64,000 bases of DNA. It comes from Muribaculaceae bacterium. Lineage in GTDB: Bacteria > Bacteroidota > Bacteroidia > Bacteroidales > Muribaculaceae. The position numbers and the translations under genes are program-made. Positions 55,202 through 64,000 of the stretch are shown in pieces. Location: the NCBI GenBank assembly GCA_017409345.1, contig JAFQSX010000004.1, forward strand, positions 62,001 through 126,000, in the 5' to 3' direction. Under the pieces are notes generated by a model that saw only the letters and a list, made by a program, of their open reading frames with translations, was not told where the DNA came from and ran no database searches. Position 1 is the stretch's first letter; each line of letters begins with the position of its first letter.

Positions 55202-56161
55202 TTATCGTTCAAATAATGTCACTGCAGATTCTTGTCCATCTTGGCTGACATATTTTCCTATAAAAATTCCATCCTCTAGTTTCCCAACAAAAACACCTTT
55301 TATCTCATCTGCATCATTGACTTCTAATAATCGCCATTGATTATTAGTCTCACATTTACATTTTAGTTTAATTTTCTTGTCCTCTCCTTCCGATAAATAA
55401 TAATACTCTCCTTTTCCTCCTTCTAAATCAAATAGATTCATAAGTACCGAAATTTCTCCATCTAACTTACCCTCTAATTTTACAGAATTCTTCTTATTCG
55501 GTATAATTGAATCTTCTATTTCTGATAATTCAAAAATCGAATCAGGATTAAATTCCGGGATCTCATCTTCTTTTAATTTTAAATGAAGACCACTTGCTTT
55601 ATAAAAGTAAGATGTACCCTCAGATGTAGATGTTGACCATTTCGCATCATAATTTCCATCTCCAATCGGATGTAATTCTAAAGACAAATCTTTATCCCTT
55701 ATATTAATAGTAATAATACCGGTTTTAGAATCGCCATGACCGATTAAGGGGCAATCATATTTATTAGAATGTTCATAATAATTACCCTCAATATTTCCCG
55801 ATGTTGATATTTTCACATCTACCGTAACAACATTATTCCCATATATTGTACCATCAAGCGTTAATGAGTCGGGTAGCCCAATCTCTATCATTGATGAATC
55901 ATTTACTAACAATAATGAATCGTCTCCACTTGACGTAGTTTTGCTAAATATTCCATTGTTATATAAATAAAGACCAATGCCAGCACACAATAATAATAGC
56001 ACTAATATTATTATTGTATAAAAGCATCCGGTACCCTTTCCCGATTGTTGTTCTCCTTCATTTTTTTCAACTTGATTATTTCCTTCTATATCAGCACCAC
56101 ATGCAGGACACTGCTGATAATCATCGGGGATCCATTGATTACAAATACTACACTGTTTCAT
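55202..56161 (-). CDS. Zinc-ribbon membrane protein of unknown function
   Basis: 319 aa. It starts with a C4 zinc ribbon (C4-x2-C7 and C18-x2-C21), then a charged spacer, one membrane helix (about 47-68, FYTIIILVLLLLCAGIGLYLY) and a ~245-residue soluble domain. The latter has two similar halves (LPDSLTLDGTIYGNNVVTVDVKI and VKLEGKLDGEISVLMNLFDL) with a GxYxxxxS-type motif (GKGEYYYLSE). The topology suggests the ribbon in the cytoplasm and the big domain outside. No enzyme motif. Start at ATG 56161. Confidence 0.7.
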   Translation of the reverse strand: MKQCSICNQWIPDDYQQCPACGADIEGNNQVEKNEGEQQSGKGTGCFYTIIILVLLLLCAGIGLYLYNNGIFSKTTSSGDDSLLLVNDSSMIEIGLPDSLTLDGTIYGNNVVTVDVKISTSGNIEGNYYEHSNKYDCPLIGHGDSKTGIITINIRDKDLSLELHPIGDGNYDAKWSTSTSEGTSYFYKASGLHLKLKEDEIPEFNPDSIFELSEIEDSIIPNKKNSVKLEGKLDGEISVLMNLFDLEGGKGEYYYLSEGEDKKIKLKCKCETNNQWRLLEVNDADEIKGVFVGKLEDGIFIGKYVSQDGQESAVTLFER

Positions 56162-56210
56162 TTAAATAAGTTTTGGTTATGCAAATGTAAGTAAACTAAT
56201 TATATAAAAC

Positions 56211-56250
56211 AATGAGGGTATTTCAAATTTTTCTGAAACGCCCTCATTTT
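56211..56250. terminator. Terminator after the DUF2807 gene
   Basis: Outer arms AATGAGGG (56211-56218) and CCCTCATT (56241-56248), inner TTTCA/TGAAA, T-run to 56250. Confidence 0.75.
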
Positions 56251-56274
56251 ATCAAAATATAACTTAAATTATAT

Positions 56275-56961
56275 CTATTTCTTTATCTTTGATGAGTCGA
56301 AAATTTCTTCTTTCTCAACTTTTACGGCATTCATATTTTTCACATCAATAGTTGATGCTCCATTTGCTTCATATTCCGCATTTTGACAACGACCGCCTAC
56401 AATTACTAATGACGCACCAATACAATCCACCTCCAACTCATCACAATCAATTGCTCCAACATTTACATTTGAAGCTCCGGAACAATCAATCTTAAGTTCA
56501 GCACATGATATTCCATTAATTTCCACCGTTGATGCCCCGGAACAATCAATATCCAAATTTCTAGGGTTTAATTTTCCATCAATAGATAACAATCCAGCCC
56601 CTGCAATATCAATATCTTCTAACATTGCAGTCCCATTAATTTCAAATTTCAACGAGTCATAATTCTGGGATCCTTTGATTCCCAAACACAATTTTGAATC
56701 AACGACTTTAACTATTATATTTTCACGAATATCATCATCACATGTTATTGTTATTGATGGTGATGATTTTCCTGCTATATATACAACCTCGGCAGCACAA
56801 TTTACTTGAATTTCATTAAAATCTTGTAGAGATATGAGACTATTTACGGTTTTATTGCCTACTACGCTCACGTTCTTATTATCTATACAAGAATACATAA
56901 TAGTTGCGCCAAATATCATCAACAACAAAGTAACAAAATTGTAAATTCTTTTCATTAACAT
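56275..56961 (-). CDS. DUF2807 (GIN domain) lipoprotein
   Basis: 228 aa; ATG at 56961 or 56955. Lipoprotein signal ending TIMYSC (Cys25). After QDFNEIQVNCAAEVVYIAG, the sequence becomes a regular beta-helix with repeated rungs: LDIDCSGASTVEI, LKIDCSGASNVNV, LEVDCIGASLVIV, AEYEANGASTIDV. This is the DUF2807 pattern, called putative auto-transporter adhesin, though no activity is shown. 22 nt after glnN on the same strand. Confidence 0.85.
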   Translation of the reverse strand: MLMKRIYNFVTLLLMIFGATIMYSCIDNKNVSVVGNKTVNSLISLQDFNEIQVNCAAEVVYIAGKSSPSITITCDDDIRENIIVKVVDSKLCLGIKGSQNYDSLKFEINGTAMLEDIDIAGAGLLSIDGKLNPRNLDIDCSGASTVEINGISCAELKIDCSGASNVNVGAIDCDELEVDCIGASLVIVGGRCQNAEYEANGASTIDVKNMNAVKVEKEEIFDSSKIKK

Positions 56962-56983
56962 TCTGGTTTTATAGGATTTATAA

Positions 56984-59173
56984 CTACCTTATAAATAACA
57001 ACTCACGATACTTTGGCAATGGCCACATCTCATTATCAACCATCAACTCCAAATCATCAAGATACTCTCTGATTGTTTCCATACATGGCACTACTGTATT
57101 ATGATATGCTATTGCTTTTTCTCTCTCATTTTCAATTCGATTTGCAACTTTGCGCGCTTCAATCATTTTAGCCACCTCATCTTTTGTTTTTAATACATGT
57201 GATGCTATACTTTCTATTGTTGCAACATCTTGTGCCGACATTAGTTCACCTTTTTCACCGCTGAACAATTTTCTCAAACTCAACACGCTATCAACTAAAA
57301 ATGATTGGTATCGCATCGCAACAGGCACAACATGATTTATCGCTAAATCGCCAAGCACACGGGCTTCAATTTGAACTTTTTTAGTGTACATTTCCCACTT
57401 AACCTCATTGCGAGCCTCAAGTTCTACTTTTGTAAATACTCCGGCTTTTCGGAACATTTCTATTGATTGTTCACTCAAATAGGCATCAAATATTTTAGCA
57501 GCATTAGTCTCACAATCAAGGCCTCGTCGGGCTGCTTCTTCTTTCCATTCATCACTATATCCATTACCGTCAAAATGTATTGCCTTTGATTGTGTTATTA
57601 AAATCTTTATCTCCTCAAGTAACGCATGATTCAGATTTTCGCCTTTTGCAATTCGTGCATCTACTTTCTCTTTAAATTCAGTTAATTGCTCTGCCACTGC
57701 TGCATTAAGAGCAATCATTGCCGATGCACAATTAGCTGATGATCCAACTGCACGAAATTCGAATCTATTTCCGGTAAAAGCAAATGGAGATGTGCGATTT
57801 CTGTCAGTATTATCAACAAGAATTTCAGGTATTTGCGACATTCCCAATGATAATCCTTCTTTTCCTGACACATTAAATAATTCATCATTTGTGCTTTGTT
57901 CGACCTTATTCAAAATCTCACTTAATTGAGACCCCAAAAATATTGAGATAATTGCCGGAGGAGCCTCATTTGCGCCAAGGCGATGGCTATTAGTTGCCGA
58001 CATTATTGAGGCTTTTAATAGCCCATTATGACGGTGCACTGCTGCCATTACATTTACCACAAATGTAATAAATTGAAGATTTCCCATTGGAGTCTTACCC
58101 GGGGCAAATAGCATAGTCCCAGTATTTGTGCCCAAACTCCAATTATTATGTTTACCCGATCCATTTACGCCGGCAAATGGCTTCTCATGGAGTAATACAC
58201 GGAATTTATGACGACGAGCCACCTCTGCAATTAACGACATCAACAATAGATTATGGTCATTTGCAAGATTTGTTTCCTCAAATATCGGAGCCAACTCAAA
58301 TTGATTAGGCGCAACCTCATTGTGGCGAGTTTTTGCAGGAATACCAAGTTTATGACATTCTATTTCAAGATCAAGCATAAAAGCATCAACTCGCGATGGG
58401 ATAGCGCCAAAATAATGATCTTCAAGCTGTTGGTTCTTTGCGCTCTCATGTCCCATAAGCGTACGACCTGTCATTACCAAATCGGGACGTGCTGAATATA
58501 ACGACTCATCAACCAAGAAATATTCTTGCTCCCAACCAAGGAATGATGTTACATGTTTTACATTGGGGTCAAAATATTGAGCCACGCCTGTTGCCGCCTT
58601 ATCCACACTATTTATCGCACGCAGTAATGGAGCCTTATAGTCAAGAGATTCTCCTGTATATGATATAAAAATTGTGGGAATACATAACGTTTTACCTAAA
58701 ATGAATGCAGGAGATGAAATGTCCCACACCGAATATCCACGAGCTTCAAATGTGTTACGAATGCCTCCATTGGGAAAACTTGAAGCATCCGGTTCTTGTT
58801 GCACAAGTAGTTTTCCCGAGAATTCCTCAACAACCCCACCCTTACCATCAAGATCAATAAATGCATCATGTTTTTCAGCAGTACCATCGGTTAATGGATG
58901 AAACCAATGCGAATAATGACGAGCGCCATTGTCAATAGCCCATCTTTTCATCCCTTCTGCTACACTATCGGCAATGTCGCGCGAAAGCGACTCTTTATTA
59001 TCAATCGCATTTACTAGTGCATCATATACACTTTGTGGCAAATATTGCGCCATTTTTTGTCTATTAAACACATATTTACCATAATATTGATCGGGACGCT
59101 CTGCCGGCACATCAACTTGAACCGCCTTGCGATTATAAGCCTCTTCTACGACTCTGAATCTAAGTTTTGACAT
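56984..59173 (-). CDS. glnN: Glutamine synthetase type III
   Basis: 729 aa from ATG at 59173 (MSKLRFRVVEEAYNRKAVQ), the usual GSIII length; an upstream in-frame start at 59233 would run past the promoter. Contains HYSHWFHPLTDGTAEKHD, the GSIII HPLT region, NKPF-like HEKPFAGVNGSGKHNNWSL (ATP/Glu binding), and NRTSPFAFTGNRFEFRAVGSSAN. GSIII is the hexameric-dimer enzyme of Bacteroidota that makes glutamine from glutamate and ammonia with ATP. A -7-like box lies at 59215-59222. Confidence 0.97.
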   Translation of the reverse strand: MSKLRFRVVEEAYNRKAVQVDVPAERPDQYYGKYVFNRQKMAQYLPQSVYDALVNAIDNKESLSRDIADSVAEGMKRWAIDNGARHYSHWFHPLTDGTAEKHDAFIDLDGKGGVVEEFSGKLLVQQEPDASSFPNGGIRNTFEARGYSVWDISSPAFILGKTLCIPTIFISYTGESLDYKAPLLRAINSVDKAATGVAQYFDPNVKHVTSFLGWEQEYFLVDESLYSARPDLVMTGRTLMGHESAKNQQLEDHYFGAIPSRVDAFMLDLEIECHKLGIPAKTRHNEVAPNQFELAPIFEETNLANDHNLLLMSLIAEVARRHKFRVLLHEKPFAGVNGSGKHNNWSLGTNTGTMLFAPGKTPMGNLQFITFVVNVMAAVHRHNGLLKASIMSATNSHRLGANEAPPAIISIFLGSQLSEILNKVEQSTNDELFNVSGKEGLSLGMSQIPEILVDNTDRNRTSPFAFTGNRFEFRAVGSSANCASAMIALNAAVAEQLTEFKEKVDARIAKGENLNHALLEEIKILITQSKAIHFDGNGYSDEWKEEAARRGLDCETNAAKIFDAYLSEQSIEMFRKAGVFTKVELEARNEVKWEMYTKKVQIEARVLGDLAINHVVPVAMRYQSFLVDSVLSLRKLFSGEKGELMSAQDVATIESIASHVLKTKDEVAKMIEARKVANRIENEREKAIAYHNTVVPCMETIREYLDDLELMVDNEMWPLPKYRELLFIR

Positions 59174-59214
59174 AAGTAAAAAATACTTCTTTTTTCTCAA
59201 ATATTTTAATCGCA

Positions 59215-59222
59215 CGAAGATA
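59215..59222 (-). promoter_or_regulatory. -7-like box TATCTTCG for glnN
   Basis: One mismatch to TAnnTTTG, 41 nt upstream of the glnN ATG; CTTG on the minus strand at 59244-59247 gives 21-nt spacing. Confidence 0.5.
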
Positions 59223-59322
59223 CAACTTTTCATTCATTGACACAAGACATTTATAAAATCTTATTTTATAAACTCAATTCATAAAATTACTCAAATTTCA
59301 TGATTAATTCATTGAAATTTAC

Positions 59323-59330
59323 TATCTTTG
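59323..59330 (+). promoter_or_regulatory. -7 box TATCTTTG for the amylase gene
   Basis: Exact TAnnTTTG match 33 nt before the ATG at 59364. No clear -33 at normal spacing. Confidence 0.6.
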
Positions 59331-59363
59331 AAGATGCGTAAATAATTAAATCAAATAATATTC

Positions 59364-60779
59364 ATGAAAGTAAAAATTTTAACTCTTGCGGCTGTGATTG
59401 CCACATCGGGAATTGGAGCAGATGCTTCTAATTTCACAAAAGATAATGATAAAGTGATTCTTCATGCTTGGTCTTGGTCGTTTAACACTATTGCTGAAAA
59501 TATGAAAGATATTGCGACTGCCGGTTATGATTATGTTCAAACCTCTCCTGCCAATACTTGTTATGTGGGCGAAGATGGAGGATTAGCCCTGTTTAGCGAA
59601 CCCGGTGATAGTGTCAAAGGTAAATGGTATTATTACTACCAACCTACTGATTGGAAAATTGGCAACTATATGTTAGGTAATCGCGATGAATTCAAATCAA
59701 TGTGTGATAGTGCTTACAAATATAATGTCAAAGTTATTGTTGACGTTCTTCCTAATCATACAGCAATAGACCACACCGCAGTCCTACCTTCTCTTGATAA
59801 TGCAGTAGGTGGACACGAAAATCTATATCATGCCAATGGGTTTAAACCAATTACCAAGTGGAATGATCGCATGGAATGTACTACCGGCGAAATGGGTGGT
59901 CTTCCCGATGTTAATACCGAGAACCCCGATTTTCAATACTATTATCTTCAATATGTAAATGACTTAATTAATCTCGGAGCTCGTGGTTTCCGCTATGACA
60001 CTGCCAAACATATCGGTTTACCATCGGACCCCCTTGATGAAAAATCTCAACGTAACAATTTTTGGGATATTGCAACCGGCCGTGAAGGCGTAAAAGGATT
60101 ATCGCTTTTGATGCCCGATAGTTTATTTATTTATGGTGAAGTTCTTCAAGACAAAAATGTAAAGGAACTTGAATATGCCGAATATATTGACCAAACTGCT
60201 AGTAGTTATGGTCATGCTCTTCGCGAAGCAATCAATAAGGGTTCATACAACGCCTCTGATCTCAAATCATGGCATCACCCTGTCGATGCAACAAAACTTG
60301 TTACATGGGTAGAATCTCACGACACCTATTGCAACGCACATGAATCGGCTGGAATGACCGATGAACAAATTCGCGTGGCCTGGGTATTCCTTACCGCACG
60401 CAATGGAGGCACCCCCCTATTCTATAGCCGTCCTGCTGGTAGCACTCGCGAAAATTATTGGGGAAATAATCGTGTAGGAGAACGAGGAAATGATGAATTT
60501 AAACATCCTGCAGTTATTGCAGTAAACAATTTCCGTAAGGAAATGAAAGGTGAAGACGAACAAGTTTTCGTCTCTAACAATGGCGCTGTTGTAGAAGTGG
60601 CTCGCGGAACAAAAGGCATTGTTCTAGTCAATTTCTCAAACAAAGATGCAAAATTTAATCTTCCTACCACACTTTCGGATGGAGAATATACCGACCACAT
60701 TACCGGAAATATTCTAAAAGTAAAAAATGGGGAAATAAAAGGCAAACTTTCACCTCTTGCAACCCACGTAATTTATTAA
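59364..60779 (+). CDS. Secreted alpha-amylase family glycosidase (GH13)
   Basis: 471 aa. Signal peptide ending GADAS (about 21). TIM-barrel GH13 with conserved region I DVLPNH (127-132), region II GFRYDTAKH (208-216, nucleophile D212), region III IYGEV (acid/base E259) and region IV WVESHD (D320). The C-terminal ~80 residues form the beta-sandwich domain C (GIVLVNFSNKDAKFNL.., GDGEYTDHI-like). Hydrolyses alpha-1,4 glucans such as starch or glycogen, probably outside the cytoplasm. No Sus-type partner (SusC/SusD) is next to it. Lone gene. Confidence 0.93.
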   Translation: MKVKILTLAAVIATSGIGADASNFTKDNDKVILHAWSWSFNTIAENMKDIATAGYDYVQTSPANTCYVGEDGGLALFSEPGDSVKGKWYYYYQPTDWKIGNYMLGNRDEFKSMCDSAYKYNVKVIVDVLPNHTAIDHTAVLPSLDNAVGGHENLYHANGFKPITKWNDRMECTTGEMGGLPDVNTENPDFQYYYLQYVNDLINLGARGFRYDTAKHIGLPSDPLDEKSQRNNFWDIATGREGVKGLSLLMPDSLFIYGEVLQDKNVKELEYAEYIDQTASSYGHALREAINKGSYNASDLKSWHHPVDATKLVTWVESHDTYCNAHESAGMTDEQIRVAWVFLTARNGGTPLFYSRPAGSTRENYWGNNRVGERGNDEFKHPAVIAVNNFRKEMKGEDEQVFVSNNGAVVEVARGTKGIVLVNFSNKDAKFNLPTTLSDGEYTDHITGNILKVKNGEIKGKLSPLATHVIY

Positions 60780-60798
60780 TAATCATCACATAATAAAC

Positions 60799-60834
60799 AA
60801 TCGGGCATTATAAATATACATAATGCCCGATTTG
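60799..60834 (+). terminator. Terminator after the amylase gene
   Basis: 12-bp stem AATCGGGCATTA (60799-60810) with TAATGCCCGATT (60821-60832), 10-nt loop, then T-rich sequence. Confidence 0.85.
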
Positions 60835-61181
60835 CATTTTGTTACAAGAATATTGTATTTTAACCTAATTTAAGAGTCTAACATTCCAATATAAACACAA
60901 ATAAAAATAATTATATTTACAATCATTTGCAGTCTATTTATTTCAATTTATTTACAAAAAGCAAACTTCAATTACAATCTATCACCTATATGTTATGTAA
61001 CATCTTTTCAAAATGCTATTTTATTCAAAAATATTTCTTTACTTTGTTATGCAATAATAAAACAAATCTTCTTAAGAATAAATTAATACCAAAAGAAATA
61101 CAACAGTTATTCAAAGCTTTTTCATATAATTTCAAAATAGACGACTGAATCTAACATTAAGTACTATGTGTGTAGGAATTT
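60835..61181. other. AT-rich stretch without a recognised gene
   Basis: I see no gene here. The only patterns are a 14-nt inverted repeat, ATGTTA-TG-TAACAT at 60990-61003, and a weak -7-like TTACTTTG at 61039-61046. Two short reading frames in this region (60927-61148 and 61168-61350) look like chance, with an ordinary AT-rich codon mix and no ribosome-binding or family evidence. See findings for the hairpin at 61182. Confidence 0.5.
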
Positions 61182-61217
61182 GAGAGCGGCATCCGTGAGG
61201 ATTTCCGCTCTTGTTTT
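61182..61217 (+). terminator. Structured hairpin, possible 3' end of a small RNA
   Basis: Lower stem AGAGCGG (61183-61189) with CCGCTCT (61205-61211), a 1/2-nt internal loop, then ATCC/GGAT closed by a GTGA (GNRA-type) tetraloop at 61195-61198. TGTTTT follows. No coding gene ends upstream on the plus strand since 60779. Confidence 0.55.
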
Positions 61218-61303
61218 ATTAGCGCATTGTCATACTATCAAAATAGCACATAAAAACAGCCTCCTATTATTGATTAAAAACATTCGTTCTTATGTACCAA
61301 ATA

Positions 61304-61332
61304 AAAAAGTGCATCTTATTGATGCACTTTTA
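61304..61332 (-). terminator. Terminator of the rprXY operon
   Basis: 11-bp stem (61306-61316 with 61322-61332), 5-nt loop; an A-run on the left gives the T-run on the minus strand. Confidence 0.85.
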
Positions 61333-61353
61333 TTTCAATATATTCATTAGAGA

Positions 61354-62061
61354 TTATTTGCTTTTTTCCACATCGGGAGCAATGAGTTTATACCCCTTAC
61401 CATGAATATTGATAATTTCAATTGAAGGATCCTCCTTTAGATGTTTACGAAGTTTTGTAATATAAACATCCATGCTACGAGCATTGAAATAATTGTCATC
61501 AATCCAAATTGTCTTCAAAGCAAAGTTGCGTTCAAGAATTTCATTTACATGTGCACAAAGGAGGCTTAATAATTCAGATTCTTTAGTAGTCAACTTTGTA
61601 ACCTTGTCCTCTATCATAAGAACTTGCTTTTGGGTATCAAAGGTGAACTTACCTATCTTATACATTGTAATTTCTTTACCTTTTTTACCTTTCACGCGAC
61701 GCAAAATTGCCTCAATACGGAATACAAGTTCTTCCATTGAGAATGGTTTTGTAATATAGTCATCAGCACCAATCTTAAACCCTTCTAGAATATCTTCTTT
61801 TAATGATTTTGCTGTTAAAAATATAACAGGAACTTCACTATTTACAGTGCGAATTTCTTGTGCCAATGCAAATCCATCTTTCTTGGGCATCATAACATCA
61901 AGTACACAGATATCATATTTACCTTTCAAGAATGCTTTATAACCACTTTCACCATCGGCAAAAAGGTCAGCATTAAAGCCTTTTGCTTGAAGATATTCTC
62001 TCAATAACATGCCAAGATTTTCATCATCTTCGCATAAAAGAATACGCATACGATCTTCCAT
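61354..62061 (-). CDS. rprY: OmpR-family response regulator, RprY-like
   Basis: 235 aa. Receiver domain with acidic pair ED(E) near 11-14, phosphorylated D55 in VLDVMMP, T83 and K105 in TKPF. C-terminal winged helix DNA-binding domain (about 130-228: LTTKESELLSLLCAH, NARSMDVYITKLRKHLKED, IHGKGYKL). Resembles RprY of Bacteroides fragilis. Starts at ATG 62061 (or 62049). It is encoded 12 nt after the sensor kinase on the same strand. Targets unknown here. Confidence 0.9.
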   Translation of the reverse strand: MEDRMRILLCEDDENLGMLLREYLQAKGFNADLFADGESGYKAFLKGKYDICVLDVMMPKKDGFALAQEIRTVNSEVPVIFLTAKSLKEDILEGFKIGADDYITKPFSMEELVFRIEAILRRVKGKKGKEITMYKIGKFTFDTQKQVLMIEDKVTKLTTKESELLSLLCAHVNEILERNFALKTIWIDDNYFNARSMDVYITKLRKHLKEDPSIEIINIHGKGYKLIAPDVEKSK

Positions 62062-62073
62062 AATTTTTAAATT

Positions 62074-63606
62074 TTAATTTTTTGTTATTAATGGTAATGT
62101 TATTATAAATTTTGTTCCTACATTTAATTCACTTTCTACATGTATTTCACCTCCAAGTTCATGAACCATTTTATACACATAAGCAAGTCCAAGACCAAAA
62201 CCCTTTACATCATGTCGGTTTCCTGTTGATACACGATAGAACTTATCAAATATTCTCTTTTGATTCTCTTTTTTTATACCTATTCCATTATCGGAGATTG
62301 ATATCTCCAATTTTCCTCCGGAAATATTACGAGAAGAGACAATCAATTTTAATGGGACTTCTTCACGGCGATATTTCACTGCATTATCAAGCAAATTAAA
62401 TATCACATTAGTAAAATGCATCTCATCTACATTCACAATCGGATCTTCAGCATCAAGACAACCTTCGATTTGTCCTCCATATTTTTCCACCTTTAACTTA
62501 AAGGTATTTACTATATTGTCAATTGCTACATTAGCATCAACTTCTTGCAATTTTAGAGTAGCCTTTTGTCGTTCAAACATTGACATTTGCAAAACTTTCT
62601 CTACTTGGAAACGCAATCGCTTTGTTTCATCATTAATTACCGTAGAGATATGTTGCAACATTGTTGGAGACTTTCTTACTGAGTCATCTTTCAACATTTG
62701 AGCAGCTAAAGAAATTGACGATATCGGAGTTTTAAATTCATGTGTCATATTATTGATAAAATCATTTTTCATTTCGGTCAACTTTTTTTGACGGAATACA
62801 ACAATAATTGTAAATATAAATATTATCAACAATATTAATGTAAAAGCAAAAGAAGGTATCATAAAGCGTATTGACGAAAAGATGTAATCTTGTTTCGTCG
62901 GGAAATACACTTTCATATAATGCTTTTTATTAATCGGATCATTTGGAAATAATGTTTGGATAAATGTATTACTTTCAGTTATATCGGCAGGCACATATCC
63001 TTGTGTTGAATATATAACGCCTCCATTACGATTAAATATAGCAAATTCATACGGCAATTTTAATCCATTATTATCCAATTCGGTTTTCAAATACGAACTA
63101 ACAACCGCAGAGTCGGCTCGTTCTCTAAAAGGTCTATTACTTGACTGATTTAGGATATTTAATATCACCTCATCAATCAACCCCTTTTGATATAAATACT
63201 GTCCTCTCAACACTTCTTTAAGGGATTTATAATGTTTTTTCAAATCAATTTGGGCCAATTGAATCTGATTGATTTTATCTGCATCCCCCTTTATTGTCAA
63301 ATCAGCTTCAACCCCAGATGAGGTTTTAAACGAATAAACAATTCCCGTTTGTTGTGGCAAATTATCATTGTATTGTGTAAAGACTGAAGAAGACCCCATT
63401 CTCGCAACATCTTCTTCCAAAAAGTAACGAGTTTCATCTTGCTCAAGCATAGTAGTAACTGCATATAGACTACGCTTTACTCCTTCGGCAAATTGGTCTT
63501 CACGCATTCTAATCATGTTTTTCATATAAGATATTTGCATAGACAATAATCCCATAAAAGTGAGACCCATCAATATTGCCAATATCCATATCGTTGATTT
63601 TTTCAT
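62074..63606 (-). CDS. rprX: Sensor histidine kinase, RprX-like
   Basis: 510 aa. Two membrane helices (about 6-28 and 247-271) enclose a ~215-residue periplasmic sensor domain. H-box NNMTHEFKTPISSI places the phospho-accepting H289 right after the second helix, then the N box (NVIFNLLDNAVKY), G1 ISDNGIGI and G2 GFGLGLAYV of the ATPase domain. Partner of the regulator directly downstream. The input signal is unknown. The F box KRIFDKFYRV is present. Confidence 0.9.
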   Translation of the reverse strand: MKKSTIWILAILMGLTFMGLLSMQISYMKNMIRMREDQFAEGVKRSLYAVTTMLEQDETRYFLEEDVARMGSSSVFTQYNDNLPQQTGIVYSFKTSSGVEADLTIKGDADKINQIQLAQIDLKKHYKSLKEVLRGQYLYQKGLIDEVILNILNQSSNRPFRERADSAVVSSYLKTELDNNGLKLPYEFAIFNRNGGVIYSTQGYVPADITESNTFIQTLFPNDPINKKHYMKVYFPTKQDYIFSSIRFMIPSFAFTLILLIIFIFTIIVVFRQKKLTEMKNDFINNMTHEFKTPISSISLAAQMLKDDSVRKSPTMLQHISTVINDETKRLRFQVEKVLQMSMFERQKATLKLQEVDANVAIDNIVNTFKLKVEKYGGQIEGCLDAEDPIVNVDEMHFTNVIFNLLDNAVKYRREEVPLKLIVSSRNISGGKLEISISDNGIGIKKENQKRIFDKFYRVSTGNRHDVKGFGLGLAYVYKMVHELGGEIHVESELNVGTKFIITLPLITKN

Positions 63607-63772
63607 ACTCTCATTTTGATATTAATTTTACTGAAGTTCAACATTTTAAACTTCACAATATTAACACTTAAATTTCTTTTTTGTTTATAAAATTTAGAAA
63701 ATCCAGAAATTCAATTTTAACATTGTGTGTCAAAATTAACATTTAAATGTGAAATATGCAAATCCCAATTAT

Positions 63773-63811
63773 AAAAAAAGAGTTTTTGCACTATTTTTAT
63801 TGCAAAAACTC
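63773..63811 (-). terminator. Terminator after the nhaA-like gene
   Basis: 11-bp stem (63780-63790 with 63801-63811); the A-run 63773-63779 makes a T-run on the minus strand. The rest of 63607-63772 holds no recognised feature. Confidence 0.85.
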
Positions 63812-63839
63812 CAATTTTAATTTGGAATAACACCTTTTA

Positions 63840-64000
63840 TCAATCAACTAATTCAGATAAGGGATGATTCTTTCTTTTTGGCAATGTAACTCTTAACATA
63901 ATGTACCCCAACAACCCGGAGGCTATAGATCCAACAATTATTCCAAGTTTAGACTGATTAAGTAATTGCATACTATCAACCCCAATAGTACCAAACGATA
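63840..64000 (-). CDS. nhaA: Na+/H+ antiporter NhaA, C-terminal end (partial)
   Basis: Only the last 53 codons are inside the window; the gene continues beyond 64000. The translation has SMQLLNQSKLGIIVGSIASG and then LLGYIMLRVTLPKRKN, which matches the last helix of NhaA (LLNQAKLGILxGSLxxGxxGYxxL). It ends PLSELVD. NhaA exchanges Na+ for protons across the inner membrane. Too little is present for functional checks, and the identification rests on this one helix. Confidence 0.7.
   Translation of the reverse strand, partial: SFGTIGVDSMQLLNQSKLGIIVGSIASGLLGYIMLRVTLPKRKNHPLSELVD

Noticed and set aside
60927-61350. Two short plus-strand reading frames (60927-61148 and 61168-61350)
   Set aside because: Composition matches random AT-rich DNA, no start signal is visible, and the second crosses the hairpin at 61182-61217 and the rprXY terminator.

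Overview
The window is an AT-rich chromosomal segment from a member of the Bacteroidota, most likely order Bacteroidales; a Muribaculaceae-like gut bacterium is my guess, not something I can prove here. The evidence is the promoter type (TTTG, about 19-21 nt, TAnnTTTG, directly before many genes), a type III glutamine synthetase, a FeoA-FeoB fusion, an RprX/RprY-like two-component pair, S16 with a long acidic tail, and several Bacteroidales-only families (DUF4493, PCMD, DUF4835, DUF4923, DUF2807). No rRNA, tRNA, CRISPR array, intact insertion sequence or integrase was seen. Most of the window is housekeeping sequence; accessory-looking parts are 2.0-4.0 kb, 42.5-42.8 kb and 47.8-55.1 kb.

Layout. 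0-1.3 kb: end of a family 2 glycosyltransferase and radC. 1.3-4.7 kb: a flavodoxin-fold reductase, then a small operon with an orphan FtsZ-N-terminus-like mini-protein, an ADP-ribosylglycohydrolase and a lipoprotein, then a SanA/YdcF-like protein. 4.7-9.3 kb: a THUMP-like methyltransferase, smpB, a Yip1-like membrane protein, and an AmgK-like kinase fused to a RapZ C-terminal domain with a MurU-like nucleotidyltransferase (probable cell-wall sugar recycling). 9.4-14.1 kb: rpsP, an ABC-F ATPase and an M13 peptidase. 14.2-21.9 kb: dnaN, a DnaQ-like exonuclease, coaBC, DUF4835, recN, rlmB and purT, tightly packed and partly overlapping.

22-28.2 kb (minus strand): a small secreted protein, a Pif1-like helicase with TPRs, a FadL-like outer-membrane protein, a Tyr/Trp- and Ser/Arg/Gly-rich secreted protein and an HdeD-like membrane protein. 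28.3-42.4 kb: a DcaP-like porin, desulfoferrodoxin with a perfect palindromic divergent promoter, mutS2, feoAB, a PLP aminotransferase plus a LolC/E-type permease, rsfS-ftsH, a BamA-like barrel and bcp. 42.5-42.8 kb holds a decayed phage-type adenine methylase. 42.9-47.6 kb: a YbiT-like ABC-F protein with a degenerate second ATPase site, a Dabb protein, a DUF4923 protein and a membrane-bound nucleotide-sugar dehydratase.

47.8-55.1 kb is a five-gene cell-surface cluster: two DUF4493 lipoproteins (one with a PCMD domain, one with a duplicated ~130-residue module), two related outer-membrane proteins, and a PCMD lipoprotein. The window closes with a zinc-ribbon membrane protein, a DUF2807 lipoprotein, glnN, a secreted alpha-amylase-family enzyme, rprY/rprX and the 3' end of a probable nhaA.

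The best candidates for something undescribed are the mini-FtsZ / ADP-ribosylglycohydrolase pair, the AmgK-RapZ fusion, the DUF4493/PCMD surface cluster, and the 28-bp palindrome that contains two divergent promoter boxes.
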